Shown piece by piece: positions 9,986 to 20,179 of a stretch of DNA of 49,382 nt. The position numbers and the translations under genes were made by a program. Every line of letters starts with the position of its first letter. Position 1 is the first letter of the stretch. The notes below the pieces were generated by a model. That model did no database searches. It had not been told where the DNA came from and worked only from the letters and a program-made list of their open reading frames with translations. The DNA is from Parabacteroides sp. (GTDB taxonomy: Bacteria; Bacteroidota; Bacteroidia; Bacteroidales; Tannerellaceae): assembly GCA_021204335.1 (NCBI GenBank), contig JAJPZM010000324.1, forward strand, positions 1 through 49,382, read 5' to 3'.

Positions 9986-11443
9986 TTATTGTTTCCAGAA
10001 TCCGGGAACGAGTATTGTCAATACGGTAAATATTTCCAGACGGCCGGTCATCATCAGGAACGACAGGAACCATTTGGACACGACAGGTACTTCCGAGAAG
10101 TTGTCGATAGGCCCCAATTTACCCAAGCCGGGCCCGACATTGCTGATAGCCGAAACGGCAGCACCGACGGCATCATCGAAGCCCAGACCGTCGAGCGTCA
10201 GAACGATACTGCTGATCACGATCAGCAAGCCGTAGGCAAAAGCGAAAGCCAGTACCCGGTGCACGATATCACCGGATACGATATGCGAATCCATCCGTAC
10301 AGGGATAATCGCATGCGGATGGGTTTGTTTCTTGAACTCGTTAAACAGGTTTTTCGAAAGGATCACAAACCGTCCCATCTTCAACCCGCCGCAGGTAGAA
10401 CCGGCGCAACCGCAAATGAACATCAACACCAGGGATATCATCCAGAAGAACGGCCCCCAGGGTATATAGTTCTCGGTAGCAAATCCGCAGGTAGATACCA
10501 GTGTGACAACCTGAAAGGATGCCTGCCTGAAGGCTGACGAAAAACCGGTAGCGAACCCCTGAAACATCAGCCAACCGGTTGTAATAGCGATCATCAGCGC
10601 CACAAACCAGAAGAACCAACGGAATTCTTCGTCGTGGAACAACTTCTTTACATTCCCATTGAAACAGAAATAGATTAGGGTTATGTTAGTTGCCCCAATA
10701 AACATAAAGATCGTAATTACATACTCGATATAGGAAGAATGCCAATAAGCGATACTCGCGTTCTTCGTAGAATACCCACCCGTAGAGATCGCTGTCAGGG
10801 CATGGTTTACGGCATCGTATAAATTCATCGGTCCCGCCCAAAGCAACCCGACCAACAGGATAGTAAGGAACAGGTAAACATCCCAAAGGCGTTTGGCAAC
10901 CTGTGTCACGCGGGGACGGAAGCGCTCATGGGTAATACCCGGCGTCTCCGCATTAAACAACTGGGTGGCCCCTCCTCCCAGAATAGGCATCAGGGCTACG
11001 GTAAATACGATCATACCGATCCCTCCCTGCCATTGGGTAAGGCTTCGCCAGAAAAGAATACCTTTCGGAAGCGCTTCGATGTTGGTCAGAATAGTCGAGC
11101 CCGTCGTGGTAAAGCCCGACATCGTTTCGAAGAAAGCATCTGTTATATTGTCGATATATCCACCCAGATAGAAAGGGAGCATTCCCAGTAAGGAGAAAAG
11201 GATCCAGGTAAAGGTAACGGTCAGCATGCCTTCACGCCGACCTGCCGTATATTCGTTGGCACGGAAACCGATTGCATAAAGGGCTATTCCGGTTCCGAAT
11301 ATAATTCCGCAGGATATGAGCAACGGAATCAGGTCTTCTCCCTTATAAAGGAATGCCACGACCGCCGCCATCAGCATAAACAGCGTTTCGAGGATGCACA
11401 TCATCCCCAGCATTTTTATTATAAAACGTATATTCAATAACAT
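9986..11443 (-). CDS. trkH: Trk potassium uptake protein TrkH
   Basis: 485 aa multi-TM; FFETMSGFTTTGSTIL, ALTAISTGGYSTKN, VSTCGFATENY, AISNVGPGLG are TrkH/KtrB selectivity-filter loops. Confidence 0.93.
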   Translation of the reverse strand: MLLNIRFIIKMLGMMCILETLFMLMAAVVAFLYKGEDLIPLLISCGIIFGTGIALYAIGFRANEYTAGRREGMLTVTFTWILFSLLGMLPFYLGGYIDNITDAFFETMSGFTTTGSTILTNIEALPKGILFWRSLTQWQGGIGMIVFTVALMPILGGGATQLFNAETPGITHERFRPRVTQVAKRLWDVYLFLTILLVGLLWAGPMNLYDAVNHALTAISTGGYSTKNASIAYWHSSYIEYVITIFMFIGATNITLIYFCFNGNVKKLFHDEEFRWFFWFVALMIAITTGWLMFQGFATGFSSAFRQASFQVVTLVSTCGFATENYIPWGPFFWMISLVLMFICGCAGSTCGGLKMGRFVILSKNLFNEFKKQTHPHAIIPVRMDSHIVSGDIVHRVLAFAFAYGLLIVISSIVLTLDGLGFDDAVGAAVSAISNVGPGLGKLGPIDNFSEVPVVSKWFLSFLMMTGRLEIFTVLTILVPGFWKQ

Positions 11444-11445
11444 AC

Positions 11446-12783
11446 TTAATTAAAATAATCTTCCAGTTTACGCATGGCAGTCTCCAGGCAGAACACCACG
11501 ACGTGGTCGTAAGCCTGTATCTGGGTATCACCCTTAATCATCATCGGTTCGCCATCGTGTATCAGTCCGCCGAGCGTCAAGTCTTTAGGCAGATGCAGGT
11601 CTTTTACCTGTTTGCGTGTGATCTTGGAGTCAGGACGGGCCACCAGCTCGGCCACATCGGCATTGGCAAAGGTAAGGAACTTCACGTTCGACACGTCCGC
11701 ATCCAGCAGGAACTGATAGATGTGGCTGGCTGCAATCAGCTTCTTGTTGATAACCGAACCGATATCCATATTCTCCGCCAACGGTATATAATCGATATTC
11801 TCGATCTTGGCAACCGTTTTGAATACGCCGAACCGTTTGGCTGCCAGGCATGCTAGTATATTGGTACTCGAGTTGTCGGTCAGGGCCACAAAAGCCTGCG
11901 CATCCTTGATGCCTTCCTGCATCAGCAACTCGGTATCGCGCCCATCACCATTAATGATCAGCACGTTGCTCGGCACAACCTCCGCTATGCGGTGGCTCTT
12001 TTCCTTGTTTGTTTCCAGAATCTTTACGCGGATATTATTCGGCAGGTACTGGCTGGTACGTATCGCAATACGGCTTCCTCCCATAATAAATATCTTCTTC
12101 ACTTCCGGGTCTTTCTTGCCGGCATGTATCTGTACGTCTTTGATATGCTCCTTGGTTGTCGTAAAAAAAACGATATCGCCGGGTAGTATATAGTCGGTAC
12201 CACGCGGGATGATCGTTTCGTATTGCCGCTTGATGGCAACGATATGGTAGAGCTTCTGTTCGTTCAGCAACTCGGCAAGCTGCTTGTTGACCAACCGGGA
12301 GTTTTCGCGCACTTTCACCCCGATCAGGATCAATGCCCCACCGAACAGTTCCCAATACTGGCGTGTCCACGGGCGGCGTATGGCGCTGACAATCTCTTTG
12401 GCAGCCAGCATCTCCGGATAGATCATCGAGTGGATGCCCAACTTCTCGAACAGTTCTTTATTTTTAGGTAAGAGATATTCGTAATTATTGATACGGGCAA
12501 GCGTTTTACGCGCGCCCAGTTTGGATGCCAGGATGCTGGCCGCTATATTGGTCGTTTCTTCGGGAGTAACGCTGACAAATAGGTCGGTTTTCCTGATCCC
12601 CGCCTCTTCGAGGTCACGGATGGAAGTAGGGTTGCCTACCATAGGGAGAATCTCCATATTGGTATTCGTAATATTCAGACGATCCTCGTTAGGATCCATC
12701 AGAATAATATCCTGTTTTTCCTGTGATAGCATCTTTGCTAGATGCGTACCCACTTCGCCTGCTCCGGCAATAATAATTTTCAT
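11446..12783 (-). CDS. trkA: Trk potassium transport regulatory subunit TrkA
   Basis: MKIIIAGAGEVGTHLAKMLSQEKQDIILMDPNEDRL (RCK/NAD-binding); start reassigned from the ORF-track 12852 to the internal ATG at 12783 that fits TrkA. Confidence 0.93.
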   Translation of the reverse strand: MKIIIAGAGEVGTHLAKMLSQEKQDIILMDPNEDRLNITNTNMEILPMVGNPTSIRDLEEAGIRKTDLFVSVTPEETTNIAASILASKLGARKTLARINNYEYLLPKNKELFEKLGIHSMIYPEMLAAKEIVSAIRRPWTRQYWELFGGALILIGVKVRENSRLVNKQLAELLNEQKLYHIVAIKRQYETIIPRGTDYILPGDIVFFTTTKEHIKDVQIHAGKKDPEVKKIFIMGGSRIAIRTSQYLPNNIRVKILETNKEKSHRIAEVVPSNVLIINGDGRDTELLMQEGIKDAQAFVALTDNSSTNILACLAAKRFGVFKTVAKIENIDYIPLAENMDIGSVINKKLIAASHIYQFLLDADVSNVKFLTFANADVAELVARPDSKITRKQVKDLHLPKDLTLGGLIHDGEPMMIKGDTQIQAYDHVVVFCLETAMRKLEDYFN

Positions 12784-12794
12784 TTTACTACTTG

Positions 12795-14699
12795 TTATTC
12801 GTTCATCATCTTTCTGATCTCCCCGGCAATGCTGGCGGTATCCAGGCCACACAACTTATTGAGTTCGGGAATCGATCCGTGTTCAATGAATGAGTCGGGT
12901 ATACCGATGCGTTTTACCCGCGGAGTATATCCGTTATCGGCCATAAATTCAAGCACAGCGCTACCCAATCCACCTTTCACCACTCCGTTCTCAACAGTAA
13001 TGACGCGCTTGAACTTTCTACCTACTTCGTGCAACAATTCTTCATCGATCGGTTTCAGATAAATCATATCATAATGGGCAACCGACAAACCGTCGCCCTC
13101 CACTTCAGCAATGAATTTTATCACTTCGTTACCGATCGGACCTATGGTCAAGACGGCTATATCGTCTCCTTCTTTCAGTTTTTTACCTTTCCCGATTGGG
13201 AGTATTTGCATCTCGTTCCGCCAATCTTTCTTCTCCCCTTTTCCTCTCGGATAGCGGATCACGAAAGTACCCTCCGCCTCTTTATATCCGGTAAACATCA
13301 GATTCCTCAGGTCCAGTTCGTTGAGCGGCGAGGCAATAGTCAGGTTAGGGATCGGGCGCAGGTAAGCCAGATCGAACACGCCATGATGCGTCGCCCCGTC
13401 TTCGCCTACCAATCCGGCCCGGTCAAGGCAGATTACCATGTGCAGCTTTTGCAAAGCCACATCGTGGATAAGATTGTCGTAAGCCCGCTGCATGAACGAT
13501 GAATAAACGTTACAGAACGGGATCATGCCCTCTTTGGCCAGTCCGGCTGAGAAAGTAACCGAGTGCCCTTCGGCAATTCCCACATCGAATGCCCGTTTGG
13601 GGAACGCTTTCATCATATAAATCATGGAACTTCCTGTCGGCATGGCCGGAGTAATTCCCACAATCCGTTCGTCTTGTTCAGCCAGCTCCACCAGCGTATG
13701 TCCGAAGACGTCCTGATACAACTGCGGTTCGTCCAAGTTATGAACGATGATCCGTTCGCCCGTTTCCTTGTTGAATTTACCGGGGGCATGCCATTCGGTG
13801 GCGGATTCTTCGGCAGGTTTGAAACCTTTTCCTTTCTTTGTCTTGATATGCAGCAATTTCGGTCCCTGCAAATCTTTTATATCGTTCAACAGCTTGATCA
13901 TGTAATTTACATCGTGCCCGTCCATCGGACCGAAGTAACGGATGCTGAATCCTTCAAACAAGTTATGTTGTTGTGTAAGTAAAGCCTTGAGGCTGTTGTT
14001 GAAGCGGATAATGTTTTCGCGGCGGTCGTTGTTGATCAACTTCATCTTCCGCAAGCCCTTATACACGTCGTAACGCATTTTGTTGTATGCCTGGCTGGTC
14101 GTGATGTCAACCAGGTACTGGCTCAATCCCCCAACGCAGTTATCGATCGCCATATCGTTGTCGTTGAGGATGATCAGCAGGTTGTTCGGATTCGCCGAGG
14201 CGTTGTTCAATCCTTCAAACGCCAGCCCTCCCGTCATGGCGCCGTCGCCTATTACGGCGATCACATGCCGGTTTTCTTCTTCTTTCAATGCCGAAGCGAC
14301 CGACATGCCCATGGCTGCCGAGATCGAATTGGAGGCATGCCCGGCAATAAACGCATCATACGGGCTTTCATTAGGATTGAGGAAACCGCTGATACCTTTA
14401 AATTTACGAAGTGTATGAAAAGCCTCCCTGCGTCCGGTCAGGATTTTATGTCCGTAAGCCTGATGCCCCACGTCCCACACGATCCGGTCGTAAGGAGTAT
14501 TGAATACGTAATGCAGCGCCACTGTCAGTTCCACAGTGCCTAAACTGGCTCCCAGATGTCCGGGATTTTCAGAAAGTATATCTATTATATATTGACGCAA
14601 CTCTGCACATACCTGTCCTAATTTTTCGGGGGGTAGCTTTCGCAAGTCCTCCGGATAATTAATGACGTTTAATATGTGTTCATCCTTGCAATCTATCAT
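12795..14699 (-). CDS. dxs: 1-deoxy-D-xylulose-5-phosphate synthase
   Basis: [84 protein letters not shown]. Likely start is MIDCKDEH at 14699 rather than 14741. Confidence 0.95.
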   Translation of the reverse strand: MIDCKDEHILNVINYPEDLRKLPPEKLGQVCAELRQYIIDILSENPGHLGASLGTVELTVALHYVFNTPYDRIVWDVGHQAYGHKILTGRREAFHTLRKFKGISGFLNPNESPYDAFIAGHASNSISAAMGMSVASALKEEENRHVIAVIGDGAMTGGLAFEGLNNASANPNNLLIILNDNDMAIDNCVGGLSQYLVDITTSQAYNKMRYDVYKGLRKMKLINNDRRENIIRFNNSLKALLTQQHNLFEGFSIRYFGPMDGHDVNYMIKLLNDIKDLQGPKLLHIKTKKGKGFKPAEESATEWHAPGKFNKETGERIIVHNLDEPQLYQDVFGHTLVELAEQDERIVGITPAMPTGSSMIYMMKAFPKRAFDVGIAEGHSVTFSAGLAKEGMIPFCNVYSSFMQRAYDNLIHDVALQKLHMVICLDRAGLVGEDGATHHGVFDLAYLRPIPNLTIASPLNELDLRNLMFTGYKEAEGTFVIRYPRGKGEKKDWRNEMQILPIGKGKKLKEGDDIAVLTIGPIGNEVIKFIAEVEGDGLSVAHYDMIYLKPIDEELLHEVGRKFKRVITVENGVVKGGLGSAVLEFMADNGYTPRVKRIGIPDSFIEHGSIPELNKLCGLDTASIAGEIRKMMNE

Positions 14700-14718
14700 G
14701 TCCACTAATTTTTTGTGG

Positions 14719-14726
14719 CAAATGTA
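14719..14726 (-). promoter_or_regulatory. Candidate -7 box (TACATTTG) for dxs
   Basis: Minus-strand TACATTTG matches TAnnTTTG; a T-rich -33 region (CTATTTTATG) lies about 19 nt upstream. Confidence 0.45.
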
Positions 14727-14867
14727 AAGAATTAACGGCACATAAAATAGTTTTACCGGGGCATTTATTAGCAGAATGGCAAAAAGGGGCGCCCCGGACT
14801 AGATGCGTCGGCAGTTCTGGAAGAAAAGGCTTACACTTTTTCCTTGAAAACTGCGCGGCTTTTACCA

Positions 14868-15252
14868 TATAGCGTAGCGAGTTGCAGGCTATAGAGTAGA
14901 GAGTGCTACTCTTAAGGGGACGAGCCGATACTATATAGGGAAGAACCCGGCACTATAGTGCCATCCCGTCGGCATGAGTGTCCCGGATGACCAAAACAAT
15001 AGTGCTACGACCTGCCCAATCGGTTAAAAACACCCTCCTACAGAGCGATTCAGATTTTAGGTGTCACCCGTCACCGCTTCCAACCGATTTAGACATAGCA
15101 AATTACAGTGAAGGGTAAATTGTTTTAGCTTTTTTTAGGAAAAACATAGCAGAGTGTCCTAAACGACCACCCATAAGAAACGGCTTGGCATCGGATAGCA
15201 AATGAGTAGGCATCGAATGACAAACGGACAGGCACCCATTTTTAAGAGTAGG
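14868..15252. repeat. Degenerate intergenic array with ~22-bp periodicity (dxs-cstA spacer)
   Basis: TATAGnGTAGnGAGT at 14868 and 14890, TATAGGGAAGAACC at 14934; TAGTGC at 14956 and 15000; GTGTCCnnnAnGACCA at 14978 and 15154 (176 = 8x22 apart); GGCATCGGATAGCAAATGAGTA 15187 / GGCATCGAATGACAAACGGACA 15209 / GGCACC 15231. Confidence 0.55.
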
Positions 15253-15267
15253 GTGTTTTGAAATGTT

Positions 15268-15323
15268 AAGTCCAGTCTTTTAAAATCAAAATAAGGGGCT
15301 TTTGACTTTAAAAGACTGGACTT
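15268..15323. other. 24-bp-stem hairpin (8-nt loop), terminator-like on + strand (TTTTTT follows)
   Basis: AAGTCCAGTCTTTTAAAATCAAAA - TAAGGGGC - TTTTGACTTTAAAAGACTGGACTT; 23 of 24 pairs match, the remaining pair is G-T in the minus-strand RNA. Confidence 0.85.
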
Positions 15324-15457
15324 TTTTCGGCTGATCTGCATTATCCGGGTGAAAGCAGCAGGGTTCACCATATCTCACTATAACTTAACACATTACAAGA
15401 TAAATGAAACGTGAAATCAACTTATTGAAACATGGTGAGAGTATAGCCGAAATCGGA

Positions 15458-16867
15458 CTATTTTGCTAATTTATGCCACCAGAGGAATGCGATAAGCGTA
15501 ATAGCTGTAATCACTCCGCCGATAATCTGCGAAAGGGTCACACCCAGCCCCAACCCTTCGGGGGCAACAAAGATATAGGTGGAGCAGACAGCCGTCATAA
15601 ACAAAGCCGGGATCAGGGTGACGATGTATAGCTTTTTCGACTTTGCCAGAAAGACTGTCAATGCCCAGAGGGTAAAGACCGCCAATGTCTGGTTTGTCCA
15701 GGCGAAATAACGCCAGATCATGTCGAAACCGTCCTTGTCTTTCTGGCTATACAGCAAGATACCGATCGCAACAATAAATAAAGGAATACAAATCATCAGG
15801 CGGCTGGCAATGCTCTTTTGTTCTTTATGCAGGAAGTCGGCAATGATCAGGCGGGCTGAACGGAAAGCCGTATCGCCGGAAGTGATCGGTGCGGCAATAA
15901 CGCCCAAAACGGCTAATATTCCTCCTACGGTACCCAACCATTCTTTTGTAATACTGTCTACAATAACAGCGGCATTGCTTTCGCCCATACCATTATTGTG
16001 ATAGAAATAAGTGGCGGCAGCAGCCCAGATCAGCGCTACAATACCTTCGGTGATCATCGCACCGAAAAAGACCGGACGTCCCATCTTCTCATTCTTCATG
16101 CAACGGGCCATCAGCGGGCTTTGTGTGGCATGGAATCCGGAAATGGCACCGCAGGCGATGCTGACGAACATAATCGGAAAGATCGGCAGGTTGGCAGGAT
16201 ACTTATTGGCTAACCCATCTGTCAGTTCTGGCAGCGGCGGGTGATTGATAAACAGCATAACCAGAATACCGATCGCCATAAATAACAAAGCTGCTGCAAA
16301 GAGCGGGTACATCTTTCCTATTATCTTATCGACAGGCAGCAAGGTTGCCAGGATATAATAGATAAAGACAACGAATATCCAGAAAGTGGCATCCAGAGAC
16401 TCCGGAGTCAGCTTTGCCAGCAAACCGGCAGGACCGGCAACAAACACCGCACCGACAAGAATCATCAGAACAACAGTGAATCCGCGCATAAACTGTTTGA
16501 AGTTCGTACCCAGATAGCGACCAATAACCTCAGGCAAACTTTCACCATTATGCCGCAAAGAAAGCATTCCTGCCAGGTAATCGTGTACGGCTCCGGCAAA
16601 GATACTACCCAATACGATCCAGAGGAAAGAAGCGGTACCGAACTTGGCTCCCATAATCGCACCGAAGATAGGACCCGAACCGGCAATATTCAGAAACTGG
16701 ATCATAAAGACTTTCCAGGAAGCCATCGGGATATAATCGATTCCATCCTGATGAGTGTAAGCGGGAGTTTGGCGGGAAGGGTCAATCCCAAAGATACGTT
16801 CTATAAAAGAACCGTAGATAAAATAGCCTGCGATAAGAGCGAGCAGGCAACAGATAAAGGTTATCAT
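15458..16867 (-). CDS. cstA: Carbon starvation protein CstA-like peptide/pyruvate transporter
   Basis: 469 aa; MASWKVFMIQFLNIAGSGPIFGAIMGAKFG, SGDTAFRSARLIIADFL, IWRYFAWTNQTLAVFTLWA are CstA signatures. Confidence 0.93.
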   Translation of the reverse strand: MITFICCLLALIAGYFIYGSFIERIFGIDPSRQTPAYTHQDGIDYIPMASWKVFMIQFLNIAGSGPIFGAIMGAKFGTASFLWIVLGSIFAGAVHDYLAGMLSLRHNGESLPEVIGRYLGTNFKQFMRGFTVVLMILVGAVFVAGPAGLLAKLTPESLDATFWIFVVFIYYILATLLPVDKIIGKMYPLFAAALLFMAIGILVMLFINHPPLPELTDGLANKYPANLPIFPIMFVSIACGAISGFHATQSPLMARCMKNEKMGRPVFFGAMITEGIVALIWAAAATYFYHNNGMGESNAAVIVDSITKEWLGTVGGILAVLGVIAAPITSGDTAFRSARLIIADFLHKEQKSIASRLMICIPLFIVAIGILLYSQKDKDGFDMIWRYFAWTNQTLAVFTLWALTVFLAKSKKLYIVTLIPALFMTAVCSTYIFVAPEGLGLGVTLSQIIGGVITAITLIAFLWWHKLAK

Positions 16868-16901
16868 CGTTTAAAGTGTTAGAAGTGTAATCAGTCTATT
16901 C

Positions 16902-16934
16902 AAAAAAAAACAAAGGGCGGGCAAACCCCGCCCC
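16902..16934 (-). terminator. Rho-independent terminator closing the dcw operon after yqeY
   Basis: Minus strand: GGGCGGGG TTT GCCCGCCC followed by TTTGTTTTTTTTT. Confidence 0.85.
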
Positions 16935-16965
16935 TATATGGTTCATCTATTTGTCAAATCAAATA

Positions 16966-17424
16966 CTAGCTGTTCAGCAGACGTTTTACCGTTTCCGAAA
17001 TAGCACGTCCTTCGGCCTTGCCGGCAAGGGCTTTAGAGGCGACGCCCATCACTTTACCCATGTCTTTTGGGCCGGCGGCACCTACCTGGGCGATGATCGC
17101 TTTTACTTCGACTTCGAGTTCCTCGGCTGTCATCTGCTTCGGAAGATAAGTTTCGAGCACTTTCACCTGTGCCAGTTCGGCTTCTGCCAGGTCGGCACGT
17201 CCTTGCTGGGTGTAGATTTCAGCAGAGTCCTTGCCCTGCTTTACCAGCTTCTGGATAATCTTCAATGCATCGGCATCACTTAGTGTATCATTGGCTCCCG
17301 GAGCTGTTTTAGCTTCGAGGAAGAACTTCTTTACGTTTCTTAATGTCTCGAGGGCTACTTTGTCTTTCGCCTTCATTGCGTTTTTAATGTCTTCGCTGAC
17401 TTTTTCAAACAAATCCATATCCAA
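16966..17424 (-). CDS. yqeY: GatB/YqeY domain-containing protein
   Basis: 152 aa; MDLFEKVSEDIKNAMKAKDKVALETLRNVKKF ... MGKVMGVASKALAGKAEGRAISETVKRLL. Confidence 0.92.
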   Translation of the reverse strand: MDMDLFEKVSEDIKNAMKAKDKVALETLRNVKKFFLEAKTAPGANDTLSDADALKIIQKLVKQGKDSAEIYTQQGRADLAEAELAQVKVLETYLPKQMTAEELEVEVKAIIAQVGAAGPKDMGKVMGVASKALAGKAEGRAISETVKRLLNS

Positions 17425-17436
17425 TATCTTTTTAAA

Positions 17437-18801
17437 TTATCTGAAACTTATCACTTGCTTACCTCCGGTGTCCGGCTTCTTGCCTTCTGAATGAGCTGCG
17501 GAAGGAGCAACGGTAGCCGATGACACAGGGATCTCCTCACCTGCCACTTTCGAACGGGCACGGGCTATTACTTTCGGATCGCGGTTGTAAGTAGGACTAT
17601 CTTCAATCAGGGCAATCAGGGCATCATCGTCCAGCTCCTCCGGCGTAAGCACAACGGCTTTGGCACGGGCGGCTACGCGACGCATCCGCTGTCCGGAAGC
17701 TCCGTAATATTTGTCGATCAGGTCTTTTTCTTCCTGTTCCTTTTTCAGGCGTTCTTCTTCCAGGCGGAGTTCTTCTTCCGTCATGCGACCTTGTTCGATC
17801 TGGCGCTTTTCGGCGATCTGCGGAATATCTTCCATACCGAAACCGGTAGCCAGAATCGTCATCTTCACTTTCGTACCTAGCGTATTGTCGATAGCCGTAC
17901 CCCAGATTACTTCGATATCGTGTCCGAAGCGCGACATGAAATCGTGAACGTCGTTCATTTCTTCCATACGCAACTCGGCTTCTTCACCGAACGAAACGTT
18001 GAATAATATCTTTTTCGCGTTAAATACATCGTTGTTGTTGAGCAGCGGAGAGTTCAACGCATCTTCGATGGCCTGGCGTACACGTCCTTCGCCTTCACCG
18101 AAACCGTTACTCATCAGGGCTACTCCACCGTCTTTCATCGTGGTGTTGACATCGGCAAAGTCAAGGTTGATAATGCCCGGAAGGGTGATAATCTCGGCGA
18201 TACTCTTGGCGGCAATGGTCAGCGTATCATCCGCTTTCCCGAACGCATTGGTCATGGTCAGGTCGGAATAGATCGCACGCAGACGTTCGTTATTGATGAC
18301 CAGCAGGGCATCAACGTTCTTGCTGATCTCTTCCACCCCGTTCAACGCCTGGATGATCTTACGTTCGCCTTCAAACACGAAGGGGATCGTAACGATACCG
18401 ACGGTCAGGATTCCCATATCTTTAGCAATGCGGGCAATCACAGGAGCGGCTCCCGTACCGGTGCCACCACCCATTCCGGCAGTGATAAAGACCATCTTCG
18501 TGCCGTCGCTCAGCATCTTGCGGATATCTTCCATACTTTCTTCGGCGGCCATCATGGCGCGTTCGGGCTTGTTGCCGGCACCCAATCCCTGGGTGATATT
18601 GCGTCCGAGCGGCACTTTGACCGGCACGTCGGAACGGTTCAGCGCCTGGTTGTCGGTGTTACACAAAACGAATGTAACATCATGTATGCCTTCTTTGTAC
18701 ATGTGGGTAACAGCGTTACCACCACCTCCTCCTACACCGATCACTTTGATGATTTTAGGAGTATCTGTCGGATAATTGAAACTTAATATTGTATCGTCCA
18801 T
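17437..18801 (-). CDS. ftsZ: Cell division protein FtsZ
   Basis: IKVIGVGGGGGNAVTHMY, FITAGMGGGTGTGAAPVIARIAKDMGILTVGIVTIPF (tubulin signature). Confidence 0.98.
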   Translation of the reverse strand: MDDTILSFNYPTDTPKIIKVIGVGGGGGNAVTHMYKEGIHDVTFVLCNTDNQALNRSDVPVKVPLGRNITQGLGAGNKPERAMMAAEESMEDIRKMLSDGTKMVFITAGMGGGTGTGAAPVIARIAKDMGILTVGIVTIPFVFEGERKIIQALNGVEEISKNVDALLVINNERLRAIYSDLTMTNAFGKADDTLTIAAKSIAEIITLPGIINLDFADVNTTMKDGGVALMSNGFGEGEGRVRQAIEDALNSPLLNNNDVFNAKKILFNVSFGEEAELRMEEMNDVHDFMSRFGHDIEVIWGTAIDNTLGTKVKMTILATGFGMEDIPQIAEKRQIEQGRMTEEELRLEEERLKKEQEEKDLIDKYYGASGQRMRRVAARAKAVVLTPEELDDDALIALIEDSPTYNRDPKVIARARSKVAGEEIPVSSATVAPSAAHSEGKKPDTGGKQVISFR

Positions 18802-18830
18802 TGTCTTCCGGTTTATTTACATTCGCTGAT

Positions 18831-20174
18831 TTACTTCGTTTCGTCTTCGTCGTCAAAGAGAGTCTTGCCAAAAGTGTCGATGCCTTTGGTCAGGCGGCCG
18901 AACAAGCCGGGGCCTTTCTTCTTCGGTTTCTCCTGCTTGGGCGGTTTCTGGGGCTCGGGAGCCTTCACCGGTTCTTCTTCCACCGGTTTCTCTACCTTTA
19001 CCTCCACCTTGGGCGGGATATATACGGCACAGTTTTCGGTTCCTCTGGCGAGCAAGCCGACGGCTACGGCATATTCGGGATTGTTGGCAATCATCTCTCC
19101 GCTTTCCACGATTCCTTTACGGACAGCAGAATAGCGTACGTCCATCTTCAACCGTTCGCGTATCACTTCAGCTAAATTCTTCAAAGCAGCACCACCGCCT
19201 GTAATGATGATACCTGCCCCCAGGCTGTTTATTAGTCCGGTAGCTTCCAGGCGGGCATACACGTTTTCGAGGATCTCTTTCATACGCGCCTCGATTACAT
19301 TATTGAGGTCGGCAAGCTTGATCTCACGCAATCCCATGCCATCGGCAGAACTTACCTGGATACTCAGGTCGTTGTCTTTTTCCATCAGGGCGCTACCGTA
19401 AGTAAGCTTTACCCGTTCGGCTTCGGCTTCTACCAAATGCAGGCTGGTGATGTCGCGGGTAATCAGATTACCGCCGAAAGGAATGACCGAGAGGTTGACC
19501 AACTGGCCGGCTTTGTAAACCGTCAGCGTAGTTACTCCCGCACCGAAACCGATCAGGGCACATCCCAGGTCTTTCTCGTTATCGGTCAGCACCACATCCG
19601 CCAGCGCCAGGGGAGAGACGACCAGATCGGCGATTTCTATTTTAGCACGGTCGGCAATACTGTTGACAACATAACGTTTCAACGAAGGCCGTCCGACAAT
19701 CAGTTTATAACGGGCTTCAATCCGGGTACAGGGAATACCCACCGGATTAGGTTCAGGCTTGTCGTCTAAAAAATAGGCCGGCGAAACAGCTGCCAGCACG
19801 TCCAGCATGTCCGGGTGGTAGTTACAACATTCCTCGTAAAGCCCCTCGATAATTTCTTCGGTAACCACTCCATCGGTTCCCAGGATCCGGGGAACGGTAT
19901 GATCGATCGAGCGCAACGACTGTCCGCCGATACCGACATACACCTTGCCGATCGTCGAACCGCCCAGTTTATTTTCGAGCTTCCGGATAAGCCGTTTGAT
20001 CTTATTCGCCGTTTCTTCTACATTATATACACATCCTCTTCGTATACAGGTAGCGGAGTTCTCTACTTCGTAGGCAATAATCGAGAGAGCCCCCGTCGGG
20101 CCCTTCGTTCCTACCATACCGACCATGTGAGAAGAGCCAAGGTCGATGGCTGCTATAAAATCTGTGTATGCCAT
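18831..20174 (-). CDS. ftsA: Cell division protein FtsA
   Basis: FIAAIDLGSSHMVGMVG, IITGGGAALKNLAEVIRERL (actin-like ATPase) with Pro/Lys-rich linker and terminal amphipathic segment. Confidence 0.95.
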   Translation of the reverse strand: MAYTDFIAAIDLGSSHMVGMVGTKGPTGALSIIAYEVENSATCIRRGCVYNVEETANKIKRLIRKLENKLGGSTIGKVYVGIGGQSLRSIDHTVPRILGTDGVVTEEIIEGLYEECCNYHPDMLDVLAAVSPAYFLDDKPEPNPVGIPCTRIEARYKLIVGRPSLKRYVVNSIADRAKIEIADLVVSPLALADVVLTDNEKDLGCALIGFGAGVTTLTVYKAGQLVNLSVIPFGGNLITRDITSLHLVEAEAERVKLTYGSALMEKDNDLSIQVSSADGMGLREIKLADLNNVIEARMKEILENVYARLEATGLINSLGAGIIITGGGAALKNLAEVIRERLKMDVRYSAVRKGIVESGEMIANNPEYAVAVGLLARGTENCAVYIPPKVEVKVEKPVEEEPVKAPEPQKPPKQEKPKKKGPGLFGRLTKGIDTFGKTLFDDEDETK

Positions 20175-20179
20175 ATTAT

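Noticed and set aside
15159-15371. 70-aa minus-strand ORF between dxs and cstA
   Set aside because: Overlaps the long hairpin and the periodic repeat region; no domain or ribosome-binding context supporting a real gene.
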